From Burkholderiales bacterium (lineage in GTDB: Bacteria; Pseudomonadota; Gammaproteobacteria; Burkholderiales; Burkholderiaceae_A): DNA of 54,412 nucleotides. The stretch is taken from NCBI GenBank assembly GCA_027486725.1, contig JAIXOP010000012.1:1-54412 (forward strand). Direction: 5' to 3'. Both the position numbers and the translations under genes were made by a program. Below the pieces are notes generated by a model, which saw only the letters and a program-made list of their open reading frames with translations, ran no database searches and was not told the DNA's origin. Shown here one piece after another: positions 17,627 through 26,459 of the stretch; the stretch's first letter is position 1, and each line of letters begins with the position of its first letter.

Positions 17627-18145
17627 CTAAGCGTTGGAATTGGACTTGTCTTCGTCGGCAGCGCGGGCGCGCAGCTCCGAGAGCAGTGCATCGATCTTGG
17701 CGTCGGACATGAAGCTGCACATGCGGTGGTTGTTCACCAGCATAACGGGCGCGTCGCCACAGGCGCCCATGCACTCGCCCTCTTTCAGGGTGAAGAGGCC
17801 ATCGGCGGTGGTCTCGTTCAGGCCAATGCCCAGACGATCTTCGAGGGTCGCCAGGGCGTGGTTGCCGTTGCGCAGGGCGCAGGGCAAATTGGTGCAGACC
17901 GAAATCTTGAAGCGGCCCGTGGGCGTGTTGTTGTAGAGCGTGTAGAAGGTCGCCACCTCATGGACCGCCATGCGGGCCATGCCTAGGTATTGGGCAATCT
18001 CGGTCTCGAGCTCAGCCGTCAGAAAGCCATGCTCGGTCTGCGCAATGCGCAGAGCGGCCATGACCGCACTCTGCTTTTGGTTGGCCGGGTACTTGGCCAG
18101 CTCGCGATCGATGGCGCGATAGGCCTCGGCAGACAGACGATTCAT
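17627..18145 (-). CDS. nuoE: NADH-quinone oxidoreductase subunit E (2Fe-2S)
   Basis: The 172-residue thioredoxin-like subunit carries cluster N1a with ligands C84, C89, C125 and C129 (SVCTNLPCA and ECMGACG). N1a accepts an electron from FMN in NuoF. Length matches the family. The start overlaps the nuoD stop by four bases (ATGA). Confidence 0.96.
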   Translation of the reverse strand: MNRLSAEAYRAIDRELAKYPANQKQSAVMAALRIAQTEHGFLTAELETEIAQYLGMARMAVHEVATFYTLYNNTPTGRFKISVCTNLPCALRNGNHALATLEDRLGIGLNETTADGLFTLKEGECMGACGDAPVMLVNNHRMCSFMSDAKIDALLSELRARAADEDKSNSNA

Positions 18146-19395
18146 CGGTCAATCTCTCCAAACACAATGTCTTGCGTGCCAATGATGGTGACGACGTCGG
18201 CCAGCATGTGGCCGCGCGACATCTCATCGAGGGCCTGCAGGTGGGCGTAGCCAGGGGCACGGATCTTGACCCGGTAGGGCATGTTGGCGCCATCGGACAC
18301 CAGGTAGATGCCGAACTCGCCCTTGGGATGCTCCACGGCGCTGTAGCACTCGCCCGGCGGCACATGAAAGCCCTCGGTGAAGAGCTTGAAGTGATGGATG
18401 AGCTCTTCCATGTTGGACTTCATCTGCACCCGATGGGGGGGCGCCACCTTCAGGTTGTCGCTCATGACCGGTCCAGGGTTCTGGCGCAGCCACTGCACGC
18501 ACTGGGCAATGATGCGGTTGCTCTGACGCATCTCGGCCATGCGCACCAGGTAACGGTCGTAGCTGTCGCCCTCGGTGCCCACGGGAATGTCGAAGTCGAG
18601 ACGGTCGTAGACCTCATAGGGCTGGTTCTTGCGCAGGTCCCAGGCCACGCCCGAGCCACGCAGCATGGGGCCGGTGAAGCCCAGGGCCTTGGCGCGCTCG
18701 GGACTGACCACGCCGATGCCCACCAGGCGCTGCTTCCAGATGCGGTTGTCGGTCAGCAGCGACTCGTATTCATCCACGCAGGCCGGGAAGCGCTGGGTGA
18801 AGTCCTCGATGAAGTCGAGCAGGCTGCCCGATCGGGTGTCGTTCAGGCGACGGATCTCGCTCTTGCTGCGCAGCCGGCTGGCCTGGTACTGGGGCATCGA
18901 CTCGGGCAGATCGCGATAGACACCGCCAGGCCGGTAGTAGGCCGCGTGCAGGCGCGCACCCGACACTGCCTCGTAGCAGTCCATCAGGTCCTCGCGCTCG
19001 CGGAAGGCATAGAGAAAGACCGCCATCGCGCCCACGTCGAGGCCATGGGCACCGATCCAGAGCAGGTGATTGAGGATGCGGGTGATCTCGTCGAACATCA
19101 CTCGGATGTATTGGGCGCGCAGGGGGACTTCCAGGCCGAGCAGCTTCTCAATGGCCATGACATAGGCGTGCTCATTGCACATCATCGAGACATAGTCGAG
19201 CCGATCCATGTAGGGGACCGACTGCAGGAAGGTCTTGCTCTCGGCGAGCTTCTCGGTGCCCCGGTGCAGCAGACCAATGTGCGGGTCGGCGCGCTGGACC
19301 ACCTCGCCGTCGAGCTCCAGCACCAGGCGCAGCACGCCGTGGGCGGCGGGGTGCTGAGGGCCGAAGTTGAGGGTGTAGTTCTTAATTTCGGCCAT
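18142..19395 (-). CDS. nuoD: NADH-quinone oxidoreductase subunit D
   Basis: The start at 19395 gives the expected 417 residues ([20 protein letters not shown]). The frame is open further upstream, but that part overlaps nuoC in another frame. NuoD is hydrogenase-like and forms the quinone pocket with NuoB. The GPQHPAAHG loop provides the quinone-contacting histidine. It overlaps the nuoC end by 14 bases. Confidence 0.97.
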   Translation of the reverse strand: MAEIKNYTLNFGPQHPAAHGVLRLVLELDGEVVQRADPHIGLLHRGTEKLAESKTFLQSVPYMDRLDYVSMMCNEHAYVMAIEKLLGLEVPLRAQYIRVMFDEITRILNHLLWIGAHGLDVGAMAVFLYAFREREDLMDCYEAVSGARLHAAYYRPGGVYRDLPESMPQYQASRLRSKSEIRRLNDTRSGSLLDFIEDFTQRFPACVDEYESLLTDNRIWKQRLVGIGVVSPERAKALGFTGPMLRGSGVAWDLRKNQPYEVYDRLDFDIPVGTEGDSYDRYLVRMAEMRQSNRIIAQCVQWLRQNPGPVMSDNLKVAPPHRVQMKSNMEELIHHFKLFTEGFHVPPGECYSAVEHPKGEFGIYLVSDGANMPYRVKIRAPGYAHLQALDEMSRGHMLADVVTIIGTQDIVFGEIDR

Positions 19396-20002
19396 AGTGG
19401 TCCTCGCGAATGACGCGCGGCGTGATCTCGCGCGGCTCAATGGTGACGGGCTGATAGACGACCCTGCCCTGCTCCGGGTCGTAGCGCATCTCGACATAGC
19501 CCGAGGTGGGGAAGTCTTTGCGGAAGGGGTGGCCCACAAAGCCGTAGTCGGTGAGGATGCGGCGCAGATCGGGATGGCCCTCGAAGACGATGCCAAAGAG
19601 ATCAAAGGCCTCGCGCTCGTACCAGCCGGCGGCGGGCCAGATCTGGACAGTCGTGGGCAGGCGGGGAAAGTCGTCGTCGGAGGCAAAGACCTTCACGCGG
19701 ATGCGCTGGTTGAGTTCCACCGACAGCAGATGCAGCACCACCGCAAACCGAGGACCCTCGTAGTGGCCCATGCGGTAGTCGGAGTAATCAACACCGCAGA
19801 GGTCGATGAGCGTGTCAAAGCGCAGTCCGGGCAGATCGCGCAGGGCCGTGAGTGCGGGCAGGTAGAACTCGGGCGAGACGCTGAGGGTGACCTCGCCCAG
19901 GGCCTCGGTCAGGCGGATGTTCTGCGCCCCAAACCGGGAAACGATGGCCTGCTCCAGCGAGGGCAGCAGGGGAACAGAGATGGGATGGCTGGGCAAATTC
20001 AA
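19382..20002 (-). CDS. nuoC: NADH-quinone oxidoreductase subunit C
   Basis: The 206-residue peripheral-arm subunit has the conserved core [11 protein letters not shown] and the C-terminal signature [34 protein letters not shown]. It helps anchor the NuoB-NuoD module. No ATG occurs at the N-terminus. The most likely start is TTG at 20002, which has GGAG about 6 bases upstream; it begins 27 bases after the nuoB stop. Confidence 0.95.
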   Translation of the reverse strand: MNLPSHPISVPLLPSLEQAIVSRFGAQNIRLTEALGEVTLSVSPEFYLPALTALRDLPGLRFDTLIDLCGVDYSDYRMGHYEGPRFAVVLHLLSVELNQRIRVKVFASDDDFPRLPTTVQIWPAAGWYEREAFDLFGIVFEGHPDLRRILTDYGFVGHPFRKDFPTSGYVEMRYDPEQGRVVYQPVTIEPREITPRVIREDHYGRN

Positions 20003-20029
20003 GCGGGGCTCCGGGCTGTCGGTCGGCGG

Positions 20030-20509
20030 CTAGTCGCGGGCGATGGTTTCGGTGGTGCGGATCTTTCGCTGCAGCTGCAAGATGCCGTACATCAGGGCCT
20101 CGGCCGTGGGGGGGCAGCCCGGGACATAGATGTCCACGGGCACGATGCGGTCGCAGCCCCGCACCACGGAGTAGGAGTAGTGGTAGTAGCCACCGCCGTT
20201 GGCGCAGCTGCCCATGGAGATGACCCAGCGGGGCTCGGGCATCTGGTCGTAGACCTTGCGCAGGGCCGGGGCCATCTTGTTGCAGAGGGTGCCCGCCACG
20301 ATCATGAGGTCGCTCTGACGGGGGCTGGGGCGAAAGACCACGCCGAAGCGGTCGAGGTCGTAGCGGGATGCACCGGCATGCATCATCTCCACAGCGCAGC
20401 AGGCTAGGCCAAAGGTCATGGGCCAGAGCGAGCCGGTGCGGGTCCAGTTGAGGACCTGGTCGGCAGTGGTGGTAACAAAGCCTTTTTGAAGAACGCCATC
20501 AATGGCCAT
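20030..20509 (-). CDS. nuoB: NADH-quinone oxidoreductase subunit B (cluster N2)
   Basis: The 159-residue subunit binds N2, the last Fe-S cluster, which reduces quinone. Ligands are the adjacent pair C37-C38 ([10 protein letters not shown]), C102 (GSCANGG) and C132 ([11 protein letters not shown]); all are present. It starts 3 bases after nuoA. Confidence 0.97.
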   Translation of the reverse strand: MAIDGVLQKGFVTTTADQVLNWTRTGSLWPMTFGLACCAVEMMHAGASRYDLDRFGVVFRPSPRQSDLMIVAGTLCNKMAPALRKVYDQMPEPRWVISMGSCANGGGYYHYSYSVVRGCDRIVPVDIYVPGCPPTAEALMYGILQLQRKIRTTETIARD

Positions 20510-20512
20510 GGC

Positions 20513-20872
20513 CTACTCCCAGTCGAGGGCGCCCTTGCGCCATTCGTAGATAAACCCCAGAACCAGCACGCCCAGAAAGCCCATCATGGCCAGAAAGCCA
20601 AAGAGGCCGATGGCGTCGAGGCTGATCGCCCAGGGGAAGAGGAACGCGATTTCGAGATCGAAGAGGATGAACAGGATGGCCACGAGGTAATAGCGGACAT
20701 CGAACTGCATGCGGGCGTCTTCGAAGGCCTCGAAGCCGCACTCGTAGGGGGAGAGTTTTTGGCTGTCGGGTCTGTTGGGGCCAATCAGCTTGCCCAGCAA
20801 CATCGGTCCAACACCCACGGCCAGCCCCACGAGGATGAACAGTAGGATTGGTAGATAACCTTCGATCGCCAC
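20513..20872 (-). CDS. nuoA: NADH-quinone oxidoreductase subunit A
   Basis: The 119-residue protein has three transmembrane helices and the conserved loop [26 protein letters not shown], whose cysteine is exposed when complex I changes state. The start codon is GTG at 20872, supported by GGGAGG six bases upstream. It is the first gene of the nuoA-N operon. I see no clear promoter in the bases upstream of it. Confidence 0.96.
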   Translation of the reverse strand: MAIEGYLPILLFILVGLAVGVGPMLLGKLIGPNRPDSQKLSPYECGFEAFEDARMQFDVRYYLVAILFILFDLEIAFLFPWAISLDAIGLFGFLAMMGFLGVLVLGFIYEWRKGALDWE

Positions 20873-21106
20873 AGCGGGCCTCCCTGAATATGCAGTGCCT
20901 TAATGCAAGGGCAGGTGCTCTGCACCGGCGCTGAATTGTAAGGCATTGGGGGGATGACCATTCGGGGAAACACCGCCATTGCATTGGCAACCAAGGAGCA
21001 CTCCCCGGAATCGCCGCCGACCTCTTTGAACGATGTTGCACAGCCTTCGACTGTCCTTGATGAACCAGCAGCACAACGGTCTCGATCGACATCGCCGTCG
21101 CTGATT
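20873..21106 (-). promoter_or_regulatory. nuo operon leader region
   Basis: This non-coding stretch lies between nuoA and the left direct repeat of the inserted cassette. It must hold the nuo promoter, unless transcription enters from the tRNA-Leu side through the cassette. I see an SD for nuoA but no confident -35/-10 pair. Candidate hexamers on the minus strand (TTACAA, TTGCAT, CATATT) are not properly spaced. Confidence 0.3.
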
Positions 21107-21125
21107 CAACCTCGATCCCCAAGGA
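21107..21125. repeat. Left 19-bp direct repeat flanking the HTH/PIN cassette
   Basis: CAACCTCGATCCCCAAGGA (21107-21125) matches the right copy at 22254-22272 in 17 of 19 bases, including an uninterrupted 11-base ATCCCCAAGGA. The two copies enclose exactly the two-gene cassette and its promoter. Confidence 0.6.
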
Positions 21126-21136
21126 ATATCTATTTT

Positions 21137-21171
21137 GAATATTTCGAATATTCGTTTATTTCGTTTATACT
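21137..21171 (+). promoter_or_regulatory. Promoter and operator of the HTH/PIN toxin-antitoxin pair
   Basis: A perfect palindrome GAATATT-TCG-AATATTC (21137-21153) is followed by two tandem TTCGTTTAT copies (21151-21159, 21160-21168) and a -10 hexamer TATACT (21166-21171), about 40 bases before the antitoxin ATG. The palindrome covers the -35 position, so binding by the antitoxin would block transcription. The stretch is far more AT-rich than its surroundings. Confidence 0.6.
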
Positions 21172-21210
21172 TGGAGCTCTGAGGCCGTTGAACACTCCCG
21201 GAAATCTGCC

Positions 21211-21675
21211 ATGACCACTCTTTCTTCCATTCATTCATTGCCGACGGCCGAAGAGGTTGCCATCGCCCGTGAAAGCGGCCGAGCACTGTCTGCTTTCCTG
21301 CAGACCCGTGCGAAAACCCAGCAGATCGAAATTTTCGACGACAAGGGCGCTGCCCATCCCGTTCGTGTTCCTGTGTCGGCGCTGCGACTGCTCGTGGACG
21401 TCTTGACCGAAATCGGTGAGGGCAACGCGGTAAGCATCATCCCGATTCATGCCGAACTGACCACGCAGCATGCTGCGGACGTGCTCAATGTTTCGCGACC
21501 ATTCCTCGTGCAGTTGCTTGAACGCGGCGAGATACCGTTCCACAAGATCGGCACGCACCGGCGCGTTCGCTACCAAGACGTGATCGCGTACAAGGCGCGC
21601 ATCGACGCCGAACGCAGCAAAGCCCTCGATGCGCTCGCAGAGCAAAGCCAAGCGCTCAAGATGGGGTACGACTAA
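21211..21675 (+). CDS. HTH (excisionase/MerR-like) antitoxin
   Basis: The 154-residue protein has an N-terminal helical part and a helix-turn-helix of the excisionase/MerR type at about residues 84-132 (LTTQHAADVLNVSRPFLVQL, then HKIGTHRRVRYQDVIAYK). A charged C-terminal tail (ERSKALDALAEQSQALKMGYD) likely contacts the toxin. The stop codon is directly followed by the PIN gene ATG with no gap. Two-gene units of this HTH protein with a large PIN protein are recurrent toxin-antitoxin modules. It probably represses the promoter just upstream. Confidence 0.8.
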   Translation: MTTLSSIHSLPTAEEVAIARESGRALSAFLQTRAKTQQIEIFDDKGAAHPVRVPVSALRLLVDVLTEIGEGNAVSIIPIHAELTTQHAADVLNVSRPFLVQLLERGEIPFHKIGTHRRVRYQDVIAYKARIDAERSKALDALAEQSQALKMGYD

Positions 21676-22248
21676 ATGAGTTCGAACTTCACCGTCATCT
21701 ATGACGCGTGCGTGCTCTACCCAGCCCCGCTGCGCGACTTACTGATGCGCTTAGCGCTGACCGATCTGTATCGGGCGCGCTGGACAGACATGATTCATGA
21801 CGAGTGGATGCACAACGTCCTGACAAATCGACCCGACTTGAAGGCTGAGGACCTCGAACGCACCCGATCTTTGATGAACGCTCATGTGCGGGACAGCCTG
21901 ATTACGGGATTCGAGCACCTGATCCCAGCTGTCGAACTGCCGGATGCAGGCGATCGTCATGTTGTGGCGGCTGCGATCCACGGCGGCGCAAGCCTCATTG
22001 TCACGTTCAACCTAAGGCACTTCCCGGCAGAGCGACTTAGACCATACAACTTGGCCGCCCAACATCCGGATGACTTTATCTTTGATCTGCTGGATCTTCA
22101 TGCGGCGCAAGTGTGCGAAGCGGCAGCAAACCATCGTCGGTCGCTGAAGAACCCGCCCAAAACGACGAACGAGTATCTGGACACCCTGCTCAAACAAGGG
22201 TTGACGCAAACCGTTGGGCAACTGCGGGAATGGAGGCTGGCGATCTAG
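21676..22248 (+). CDS. PIN-domain toxin (long form, partner of HTH antitoxin)
   Basis: The 190-residue protein has a PIN core with D10 (VIYDACVLYP), E43 (HDEWMHNVL), D93 (DAGDRHVVAAAI) and TFNLRHFP near residue 110. In the last motif N112 stands where many PIN proteins have an acid, which is normal for this subfamily. The C-terminal 60 residues are helical and typical of this long form. A ribonuclease activity is inferred from the family. It is translated right after the antitoxin. Codon use is less GC-biased than in the flanking nuo and secG genes, in keeping with acquisition by transfer. Confidence 0.8.
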   Translation: MSSNFTVIYDACVLYPAPLRDLLMRLALTDLYRARWTDMIHDEWMHNVLTNRPDLKAEDLERTRSLMNAHVRDSLITGFEHLIPAVELPDAGDRHVVAAAIHGGASLIVTFNLRHFPAERLRPYNLAAQHPDDFIFDLLDLHAAQVCEAAANHRRSLKNPPKTTNEYLDTLLKQGLTQTVGQLREWRLAI

Positions 22249-22253
22249 CCTTG

Positions 22254-22272
22254 CAAACTCAATCCCCAAGGA
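22254..22272. repeat. Right 19-bp direct repeat flanking the HTH/PIN cassette
   Basis: CAAACTCAATCCCCAAGGA begins six bases after the toxin stop codon. It matches 21107-21125 at 17 of 19 positions. Beyond it, 22273-22390 shows no gene; there is a weak hairpin around TGAATG/CATTCA (22302-22322). Confidence 0.6.
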
Positions 22273-22390
22273 CAGGAGACGAGCCAACGACGCGGGATTG
22301 ATTCGGATGAATGGTTATTTCATTCACCGAGGAGCCAGTGCACCACGGATGCATCACGTTGCCCCGGAGACTGCACTAAACCTAGATTCT

Positions 22391-22475
22391 TGGTGCCGTC
22401 GGCGAGACTCGAACTCGCACAGCTTTCGCCACTACCCCCTCAAGATAGCGTGTCTACCAATTTCACCACGACGGC
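22391..22475 (-). tRNA. tRNA-Leu (anticodon GAG)
   Basis: The 85-base minus-strand gene begins GCCGTCGTGGTGAAATTGG and ends in an encoded CCA (22391-22393). The acceptor stem is GCCGTCG/CGACGGC. The anticodon stem CTATC/GGTAG holds the loop TTGAGGG, so the anticodon is GAG. A long variable arm and GTTCGAGTC T arm complete it. It lies just after secG, the usual place for a leucine tRNA in this group. Confidence 0.95.
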
Positions 22476-22507
22476 ACTGCTTTGAAGCGCAAAATTATAA
22501 CGGAGAT

Positions 22508-22918
22508 TTAGCGGGTCGGAATCTGCGACTCGATGGGCTTGGCCGGGGCGACACCTGCGGGAGCAGCGGGAGCTGAAGGGGCCGAAGGTGCTGAAGGTGC
22601 TGAAGGGGCACCATCCACTGGAATCGAGCGCAGCAGAGTGCCCTCTTCCGAGGCCTGCACACCCTCGGCCACGCCTCGACTGCCCACATAGGTGAGTGCC
22701 AGGGTGGCCACGAAGAACACGGTCGCCAGAATGGCAGTGGTGCGCGAGAGGAAGTTGCCCGAGCCGGCGGAACCAAACACGCTGCCCGCCCCGCTGCCAC
22801 CGCCACCAAAGGCAGCACCCGCATCGGCACCCTTGCCCTGCTGCAGCAGCACCAGAATGATCACGCCCACTGCGGCGATGACCTGAATGACCTGAAGGAG
22901 GGTCGAAAACCAATTCAT
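22508..22918 (-). CDS. secG: Preprotein translocase subunit SecG
   Basis: The 136-residue inner-membrane protein has two transmembrane helices (about 4-24 and 56-77) joined by the glycine-rich [20 protein letters not shown] loop, the SecG signature. It aids SecYE-mediated export. The C-terminal tail of about 45 residues is a low-complexity A-P-S run ending [10 protein letters not shown]; such tails vary between species. It is 46 bases after tpiA and 32 before tRNA-Leu. Confidence 0.94.
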   Translation of the reverse strand: MNWFSTLLQVIQVIAAVGVIILVLLQQGKGADAGAAFGGGGSGAGSVFGSAGSGNFLSRTTAILATVFFVATLALTYVGSRGVAEGVQASEEGTLLRSIPVDGAPSAPSAPSAPSAPAAPAGVAPAKPIESQIPTR

Positions 22919-22964
22919 AGAAGGATCCGTGACGAAGGAAAAATAGTTGCGGGTCGAGCCCGGT

Positions 22965-23795
22965 TCAATGGGGGGTGCCGGTGACCTCGGCCGCGCTGGC
23001 GTCGGCTGCCTGCATGATCGAGACGAAGTCGGCTGCCTTCAACGACGCACCGCCCACCAGGGCACCATCGATGTCCGGCATGGCAAACAGCGATGCCGCG
23101 TTGCTTGGATTCACGCTGCCGCCATAAAGCAGCCGGGTGTAGTGGGCCTCGTTCTTGCCATAGGCCGCCGCCAGGGACTCGCGGATGGTGGCATGCATCT
23201 CTTGGGCATCGTCGGCCGAGGCGCTGACGCCCGTGCCGATGGCCCAGACGGGCTCGTAGGCAATCGCGCAGCGGGCGATGATGTCCGAGTCGACGCCCAC
23301 CAAGGCTTCAGCGAGCTGGCCCAGCACGGCGGCCTTGGCCCTTCCGGCGCGTCGATCCTCGAGCGACTCGCCCACACACAGCACCGGCAGCATGGTGGCC
23401 GCCACGGCAGCGTGGAGCTTGCGGTTGATGGATTCGCTGCGCTCGGCATGGCGAGCCCGACGCTCCGAGTGCCCAATCAGCACGAAGTGCGTCTCAAAGT
23501 CGAGAAGCATCGGAATGGAGACCTCTCCGGTGAAGGCACCGGAGGGCTCATCCGAGACATCCTGAGCACCCCAGAACACATCCCGGCCACGCAGCCGCAC
23601 CGCGACCTGAAAGAGGTAGGGGGCAGGAACTGCAACCCCCACATCCACCCGATCGCCCTGGATCACCGAGGCGCCCTGCTCCAGCACTGCATCGAGCAAG
23701 ACCTCGTTGGCGACCATGTCGCCGTGCATTTTCCAGTTGCCCAGGACCATGGGACGGCGTGGTCCTGGGTTGGGGATCAGGCTCAGAAGGCTCAT
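22965..23795 (-). CDS. tpiA: Triosephosphate isomerase
   Basis: The 276-residue TIM barrel interconverts dihydroxyacetone phosphate and glyceraldehyde 3-phosphate. Catalytic residues are K22 (GNWKMHG), H109 (IGHSERR) and E181 ([11 protein letters not shown]), and the phosphate loop [11 protein letters not shown] is present. It is about 20 residues longer than usual, from a short N-terminal extension and a C-terminal tail. A start at the internal ATG (residue 16) would also give a complete enzyme. The tpiA-secG order before nuo is common in betaproteobacteria. Confidence 0.95.
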   Translation of the reverse strand: MSLLSLIPNPGPRRPMVLGNWKMHGDMVANEVLLDAVLEQGASVIQGDRVDVGVAVPAPYLFQVAVRLRGRDVFWGAQDVSDEPSGAFTGEVSIPMLLDFETHFVLIGHSERRARHAERSESINRKLHAAVAATMLPVLCVGESLEDRRAGRAKAAVLGQLAEALVGVDSDIIARCAIAYEPVWAIGTGVSASADDAQEMHATIRESLAAAYGKNEAHYTRLLYGGSVNPSNAASLFAMPDIDGALVGGASLKAADFVSIMQAADASAAEVTGTPH

Positions 23796-23853
23796 GGGGC
23801 TGCCTCAGTCGCGGATGGGTTCGATGGGCTCGATGGGGGCTCGATGCGCTCGA

Positions 23854-25983
23854 TTACTCGGCGTCGGCTGCCGGTGCCGCGGGCGACTCCAGCAGGGCCT
23901 TCATCGACAGGCGCAGACGGCCCTTCTCATCGGCCTCGAGCACCTTGACGCGGACCTGCTGGCCCTCTTTGAGGTAGTCGGAGACCTGGTTCACGCGCTC
24001 GTTGGCGATCTGCGAGATGTGCAGCAGGCCATCCTTGCCGGGCAGCACCTGGACGATGGCACCGAACTCGAGCAGGCGAAGCACCGTGCCCTCGTAGGTC
24101 TTGCCAATCTCCACCTCGGCGGTGAGGGCCTCGATGCGGGAGATTGCATCGCGGGCCTGCTCGGCGCTGGTGGCGGCGATGGTGACCACGCCGTCGTCCT
24201 GGATGTCGATGCTCGTGCCGGTTTCCTCGGTGAGCTGACGGATGGTGGCGCCGCCCTTGCCGATCACGTCGCGGATGCGGTCCGGATTGATCTTGAGGGT
24301 GTAGAGGCGGGGCGCGTACTCGGAGAGCTCGGTGCGGGCCTCGCCCATCGAGGCCTTCATCTTGCCCAGAATGTGGAGGCGGGCCTCCAGCGCCTGGGCC
24401 AGGGCGACCTGCATGATTTCCTTGGTGATGCCCTGGATCTTGATGTCCATCTGCAGGGCGGTCACGCCAAACTCGGTGCCCGCCACCTTGAAGTCCATAT
24501 CGCCGAGGTGATCTTCATCGCCCAGGATGTCGGTGAGCACGGCAAACCGGCCGCCGTCTTTGATCAGGCCCATGGCGATGCCCGCCACGTGCGCCTTCAG
24601 GGGAACGCCGGCATCCATCAGTGCCAGGCAGCCGCCGCAGACCGAGGCCATCGACGAGGAGCCGTTGGACTCGGTGATCTCACTGACCACCCGCATGGAG
24701 TAGGCGAAATCCTCGGGCTTGGGCAGCACTGCCGCCAGGGCCCGCTTGGCCAGACGGCCGTGGCCGATCTCGCGGCGCTTGGGGGTGCCCACACGGCCGC
24801 ACTCGCCCGTGGCGTAGGGGGGCATGTTGTAGTGGAGCATGAAGCGGTCGCGGTACTCGCCGGCCAGGGCATCGATGATCTGCTCGTCGCGGTTGGTGCC
24901 GAGGGTGGCCACCACCAACGCCTGGGTCTCGCCGCGGGTAAAGAGCGAGGAGCCGTGCGTGCGGGGCAGAACGGAGTTGCGGATTTCGATGGGGCGCACC
25001 GTGCGGGTATCGCGGCCATCGATGCGGGGCTCGCCCGCCAGGATCTGACCACGCACAGTGGCTGCCTCGAGATTGAAGAGCGTATCGCCCACGATGTTGC
25101 CGCTCGGGGCCTGGAGGCTGCCGGCTGCGACTTCCTCGGCGACGGTCTTCTCGACATTCGCGTAGATGGCCTTGAGCTCCTGGCTGCGGGCCTGCTTGTT
25201 GCGGATGCCGTAGGCGGCCTTGATGGGCTCGGCGGCCAGAGCATGCAGACGCTGCACCAGGGCCTCGTTCTTTGCCTCGGGCGCCCACTCCCACTCGGGC
25301 TTGCCGGCCTTTTCCACCAGGCGGTGGATGGCGTCGATGGCAGCACGCATCTGGTCATGGCCAAAGACCACGCCGCCGAGCATGATGTCCTCGGGCAGCT
25401 GGTCGGCATCGGACTCCACCATCAGCACGGCAGACTCGGTGCCGGCCACCACGAGATCCAGGCGGCTGTCTTTGAGCTGGGAGACATCGGGGTTCAGCAC
25501 ATAGGCGCCGTTGATGTAACCCACGCGGGCCGCACCGATGGGGCCATTGAAGGGCACGCCCGAGATGGCCAGGGCTGCCGAGGCGCCAATGAGCGCAGGA
25601 ATGTCGGGATCCACCTCGGGGTTGAGCGACATCACGGTGCAGACGACCTGCACTTCGTTGTAGAAGCCCTCGGGGAAGAGCGGCCGCAGGGGGCGGTCGA
25701 TCAGGCGCGAGGTGAGGGTCTCTTTCTCGCTCGGGCGGCCTTCGCGCTTGAAGAAGCCTCCGGGGATCTTGCCCGCGGCGTAGGTCTTCTCGATGTAGTC
25801 GACGGTGAGGGGGAAGAAGTCTTGGCCAGGCTTGGCGGACTTGGCGGCAACGACCGTGGCGAGCACCACGGTGTCGTCGACATTGACCAGAACAGCGCCC
25901 GAGGCTTGGCGAGCAATCTCGCCGGTTTCGATCGTGACGGTGTGGGCGCCGTACTGGAAGCTTTCAGTGGCTTTGTTAAACAA
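23854..25983 (-). CDS. pnp: Polyribonucleotide nucleotidyltransferase (PNPase)
   Basis: The 709-residue protein has two RNase PH domains (about 10-230 and 310-550) joined by a helical domain, then KH ([20 protein letters not shown]) and S1 ([20 protein letters not shown]) RNA-binding domains. It is a phosphorolytic 3'-5' exoribonuclease and degradosome partner. The start codon is TTG at 25983, with AAGGA about 6 bases upstream; a TTG start is also known for E. coli pnp. It lies 91 bases after rpsO, the conserved order. Confidence 0.96.
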   Translation of the reverse strand: MFNKATESFQYGAHTVTIETGEIARQASGAVLVNVDDTVVLATVVAAKSAKPGQDFFPLTVDYIEKTYAAGKIPGGFFKREGRPSEKETLTSRLIDRPLRPLFPEGFYNEVQVVCTVMSLNPEVDPDIPALIGASAALAISGVPFNGPIGAARVGYINGAYVLNPDVSQLKDSRLDLVVAGTESAVLMVESDADQLPEDIMLGGVVFGHDQMRAAIDAIHRLVEKAGKPEWEWAPEAKNEALVQRLHALAAEPIKAAYGIRNKQARSQELKAIYANVEKTVAEEVAAGSLQAPSGNIVGDTLFNLEAATVRGQILAGEPRIDGRDTRTVRPIEIRNSVLPRTHGSSLFTRGETQALVVATLGTNRDEQIIDALAGEYRDRFMLHYNMPPYATGECGRVGTPKRREIGHGRLAKRALAAVLPKPEDFAYSMRVVSEITESNGSSSMASVCGGCLALMDAGVPLKAHVAGIAMGLIKDGGRFAVLTDILGDEDHLGDMDFKVAGTEFGVTALQMDIKIQGITKEIMQVALAQALEARLHILGKMKASMGEARTELSEYAPRLYTLKINPDRIRDVIGKGGATIRQLTEETGTSIDIQDDGVVTIAATSAEQARDAISRIEALTAEVEIGKTYEGTVLRLLEFGAIVQVLPGKDGLLHISQIANERVNQVSDYLKEGQQVRVKVLEADEKGRLRLSMKALLESPAAPAADAE

Positions 25984-26074
25984 GGGCAGTCCTTAATAGA
26001 GTCTTGTGGGCAGAGAACAAACCTTGGCCAAAAACCCAAGACCGCCCTGCCCGTTCGGGTGGAGCGGGAGACGA

Positions 26075-26344
26075 TTACTTGCGCAGGCCGAGACGCTCGA
26101 TGAGCGTGCGGTAGGCGGGCAGATCGGTCCGCTTGAGGTAGTCGAGCAGCTTGCGACGGCGGCTGACCATTTTGAGCAGGCCACGGCGGGAGTGGTGATC
26201 TTTCGCGTGGGCCTTGAAGTGCTCGGTGAGTTCGTTGATCCGAGCGGTGAGGAGAGCCACCTGAACTTCGGGAGATCCGGTGTCGGCGGCCGAACGGCGG
26301 AAATTGGAGACGATTTCGACTTTGTTGATTGCAGCAACGGGCAT
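26075..26344 (-). CDS. rpsO: 30S ribosomal protein S15
   Basis: The 89-residue protein is full-length S15, with [21 protein letters not shown] and [24 protein letters not shown]. It binds 16S rRNA early in 30S assembly. In several bacteria S15 represses its own mRNA through a leader structure; a leader hairpin is present here (26376-26400). It is followed by pnp. Confidence 0.97.
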   Translation of the reverse strand: MPVAAINKVEIVSNFRRSAADTGSPEVQVALLTARINELTEHFKAHAKDHHSRRGLLKMVSRRRKLLDYLKRTDLPAYRTLIERLGLRK

Positions 26345-26375
26345 TTGGCAGGTCTTTCTGAATAAAAGATACGGG

Positions 26376-26416
26376 CGTTCAGCCCGCCATAGGCTGAACG
26401 TGGAGCCTGGAGTATA
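26376..26416 (-). promoter_or_regulatory. rpsO upstream hairpin and -10 element
   Basis: On the minus strand TATACT (26411-26416) is a -10 candidate with no good -35. It is followed by a perfect 9-bp stem, CGTTCAGCC/GGCTGAACG (26392-26400 with 26376-26384), around a 7-base loop. A T-rich TCTTTTATT comes about 7 bases after it, then the rpsO start. The hairpin could be an S15 autoregulatory leader or a weak terminator of the leuA message. Confidence 0.45.
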
Positions 26417-26459
26417 CCCCAGGCCAGGGCGCGAGGCCTGTGGCTGGGGGTTCGGGGGT

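Noticed and set aside
20941-21210. Short plus-strand frame upstream of the HTH antitoxin (starting MTIRGN)
   Set aside because: It has no SD, has biased composition, and runs across the palindrome and promoter of the antitoxin gene.
20873-22390. Duplicate of the tRNA-Leu 3' end as an attachment site for the cassette
   Set aside because: The flanking repeats (CAAC/ACTC-ATCCCCAAGGA) do not match the tRNA-Leu sequence, so this is not tRNA-directed integration.
23707-26103. Long plus-strand open frame antisense to pnp
   Set aside because: pnp has complete RNase PH, KH and S1 domains on the minus strand. The antisense frame has no SD and no domain, and is expected from codon bias.
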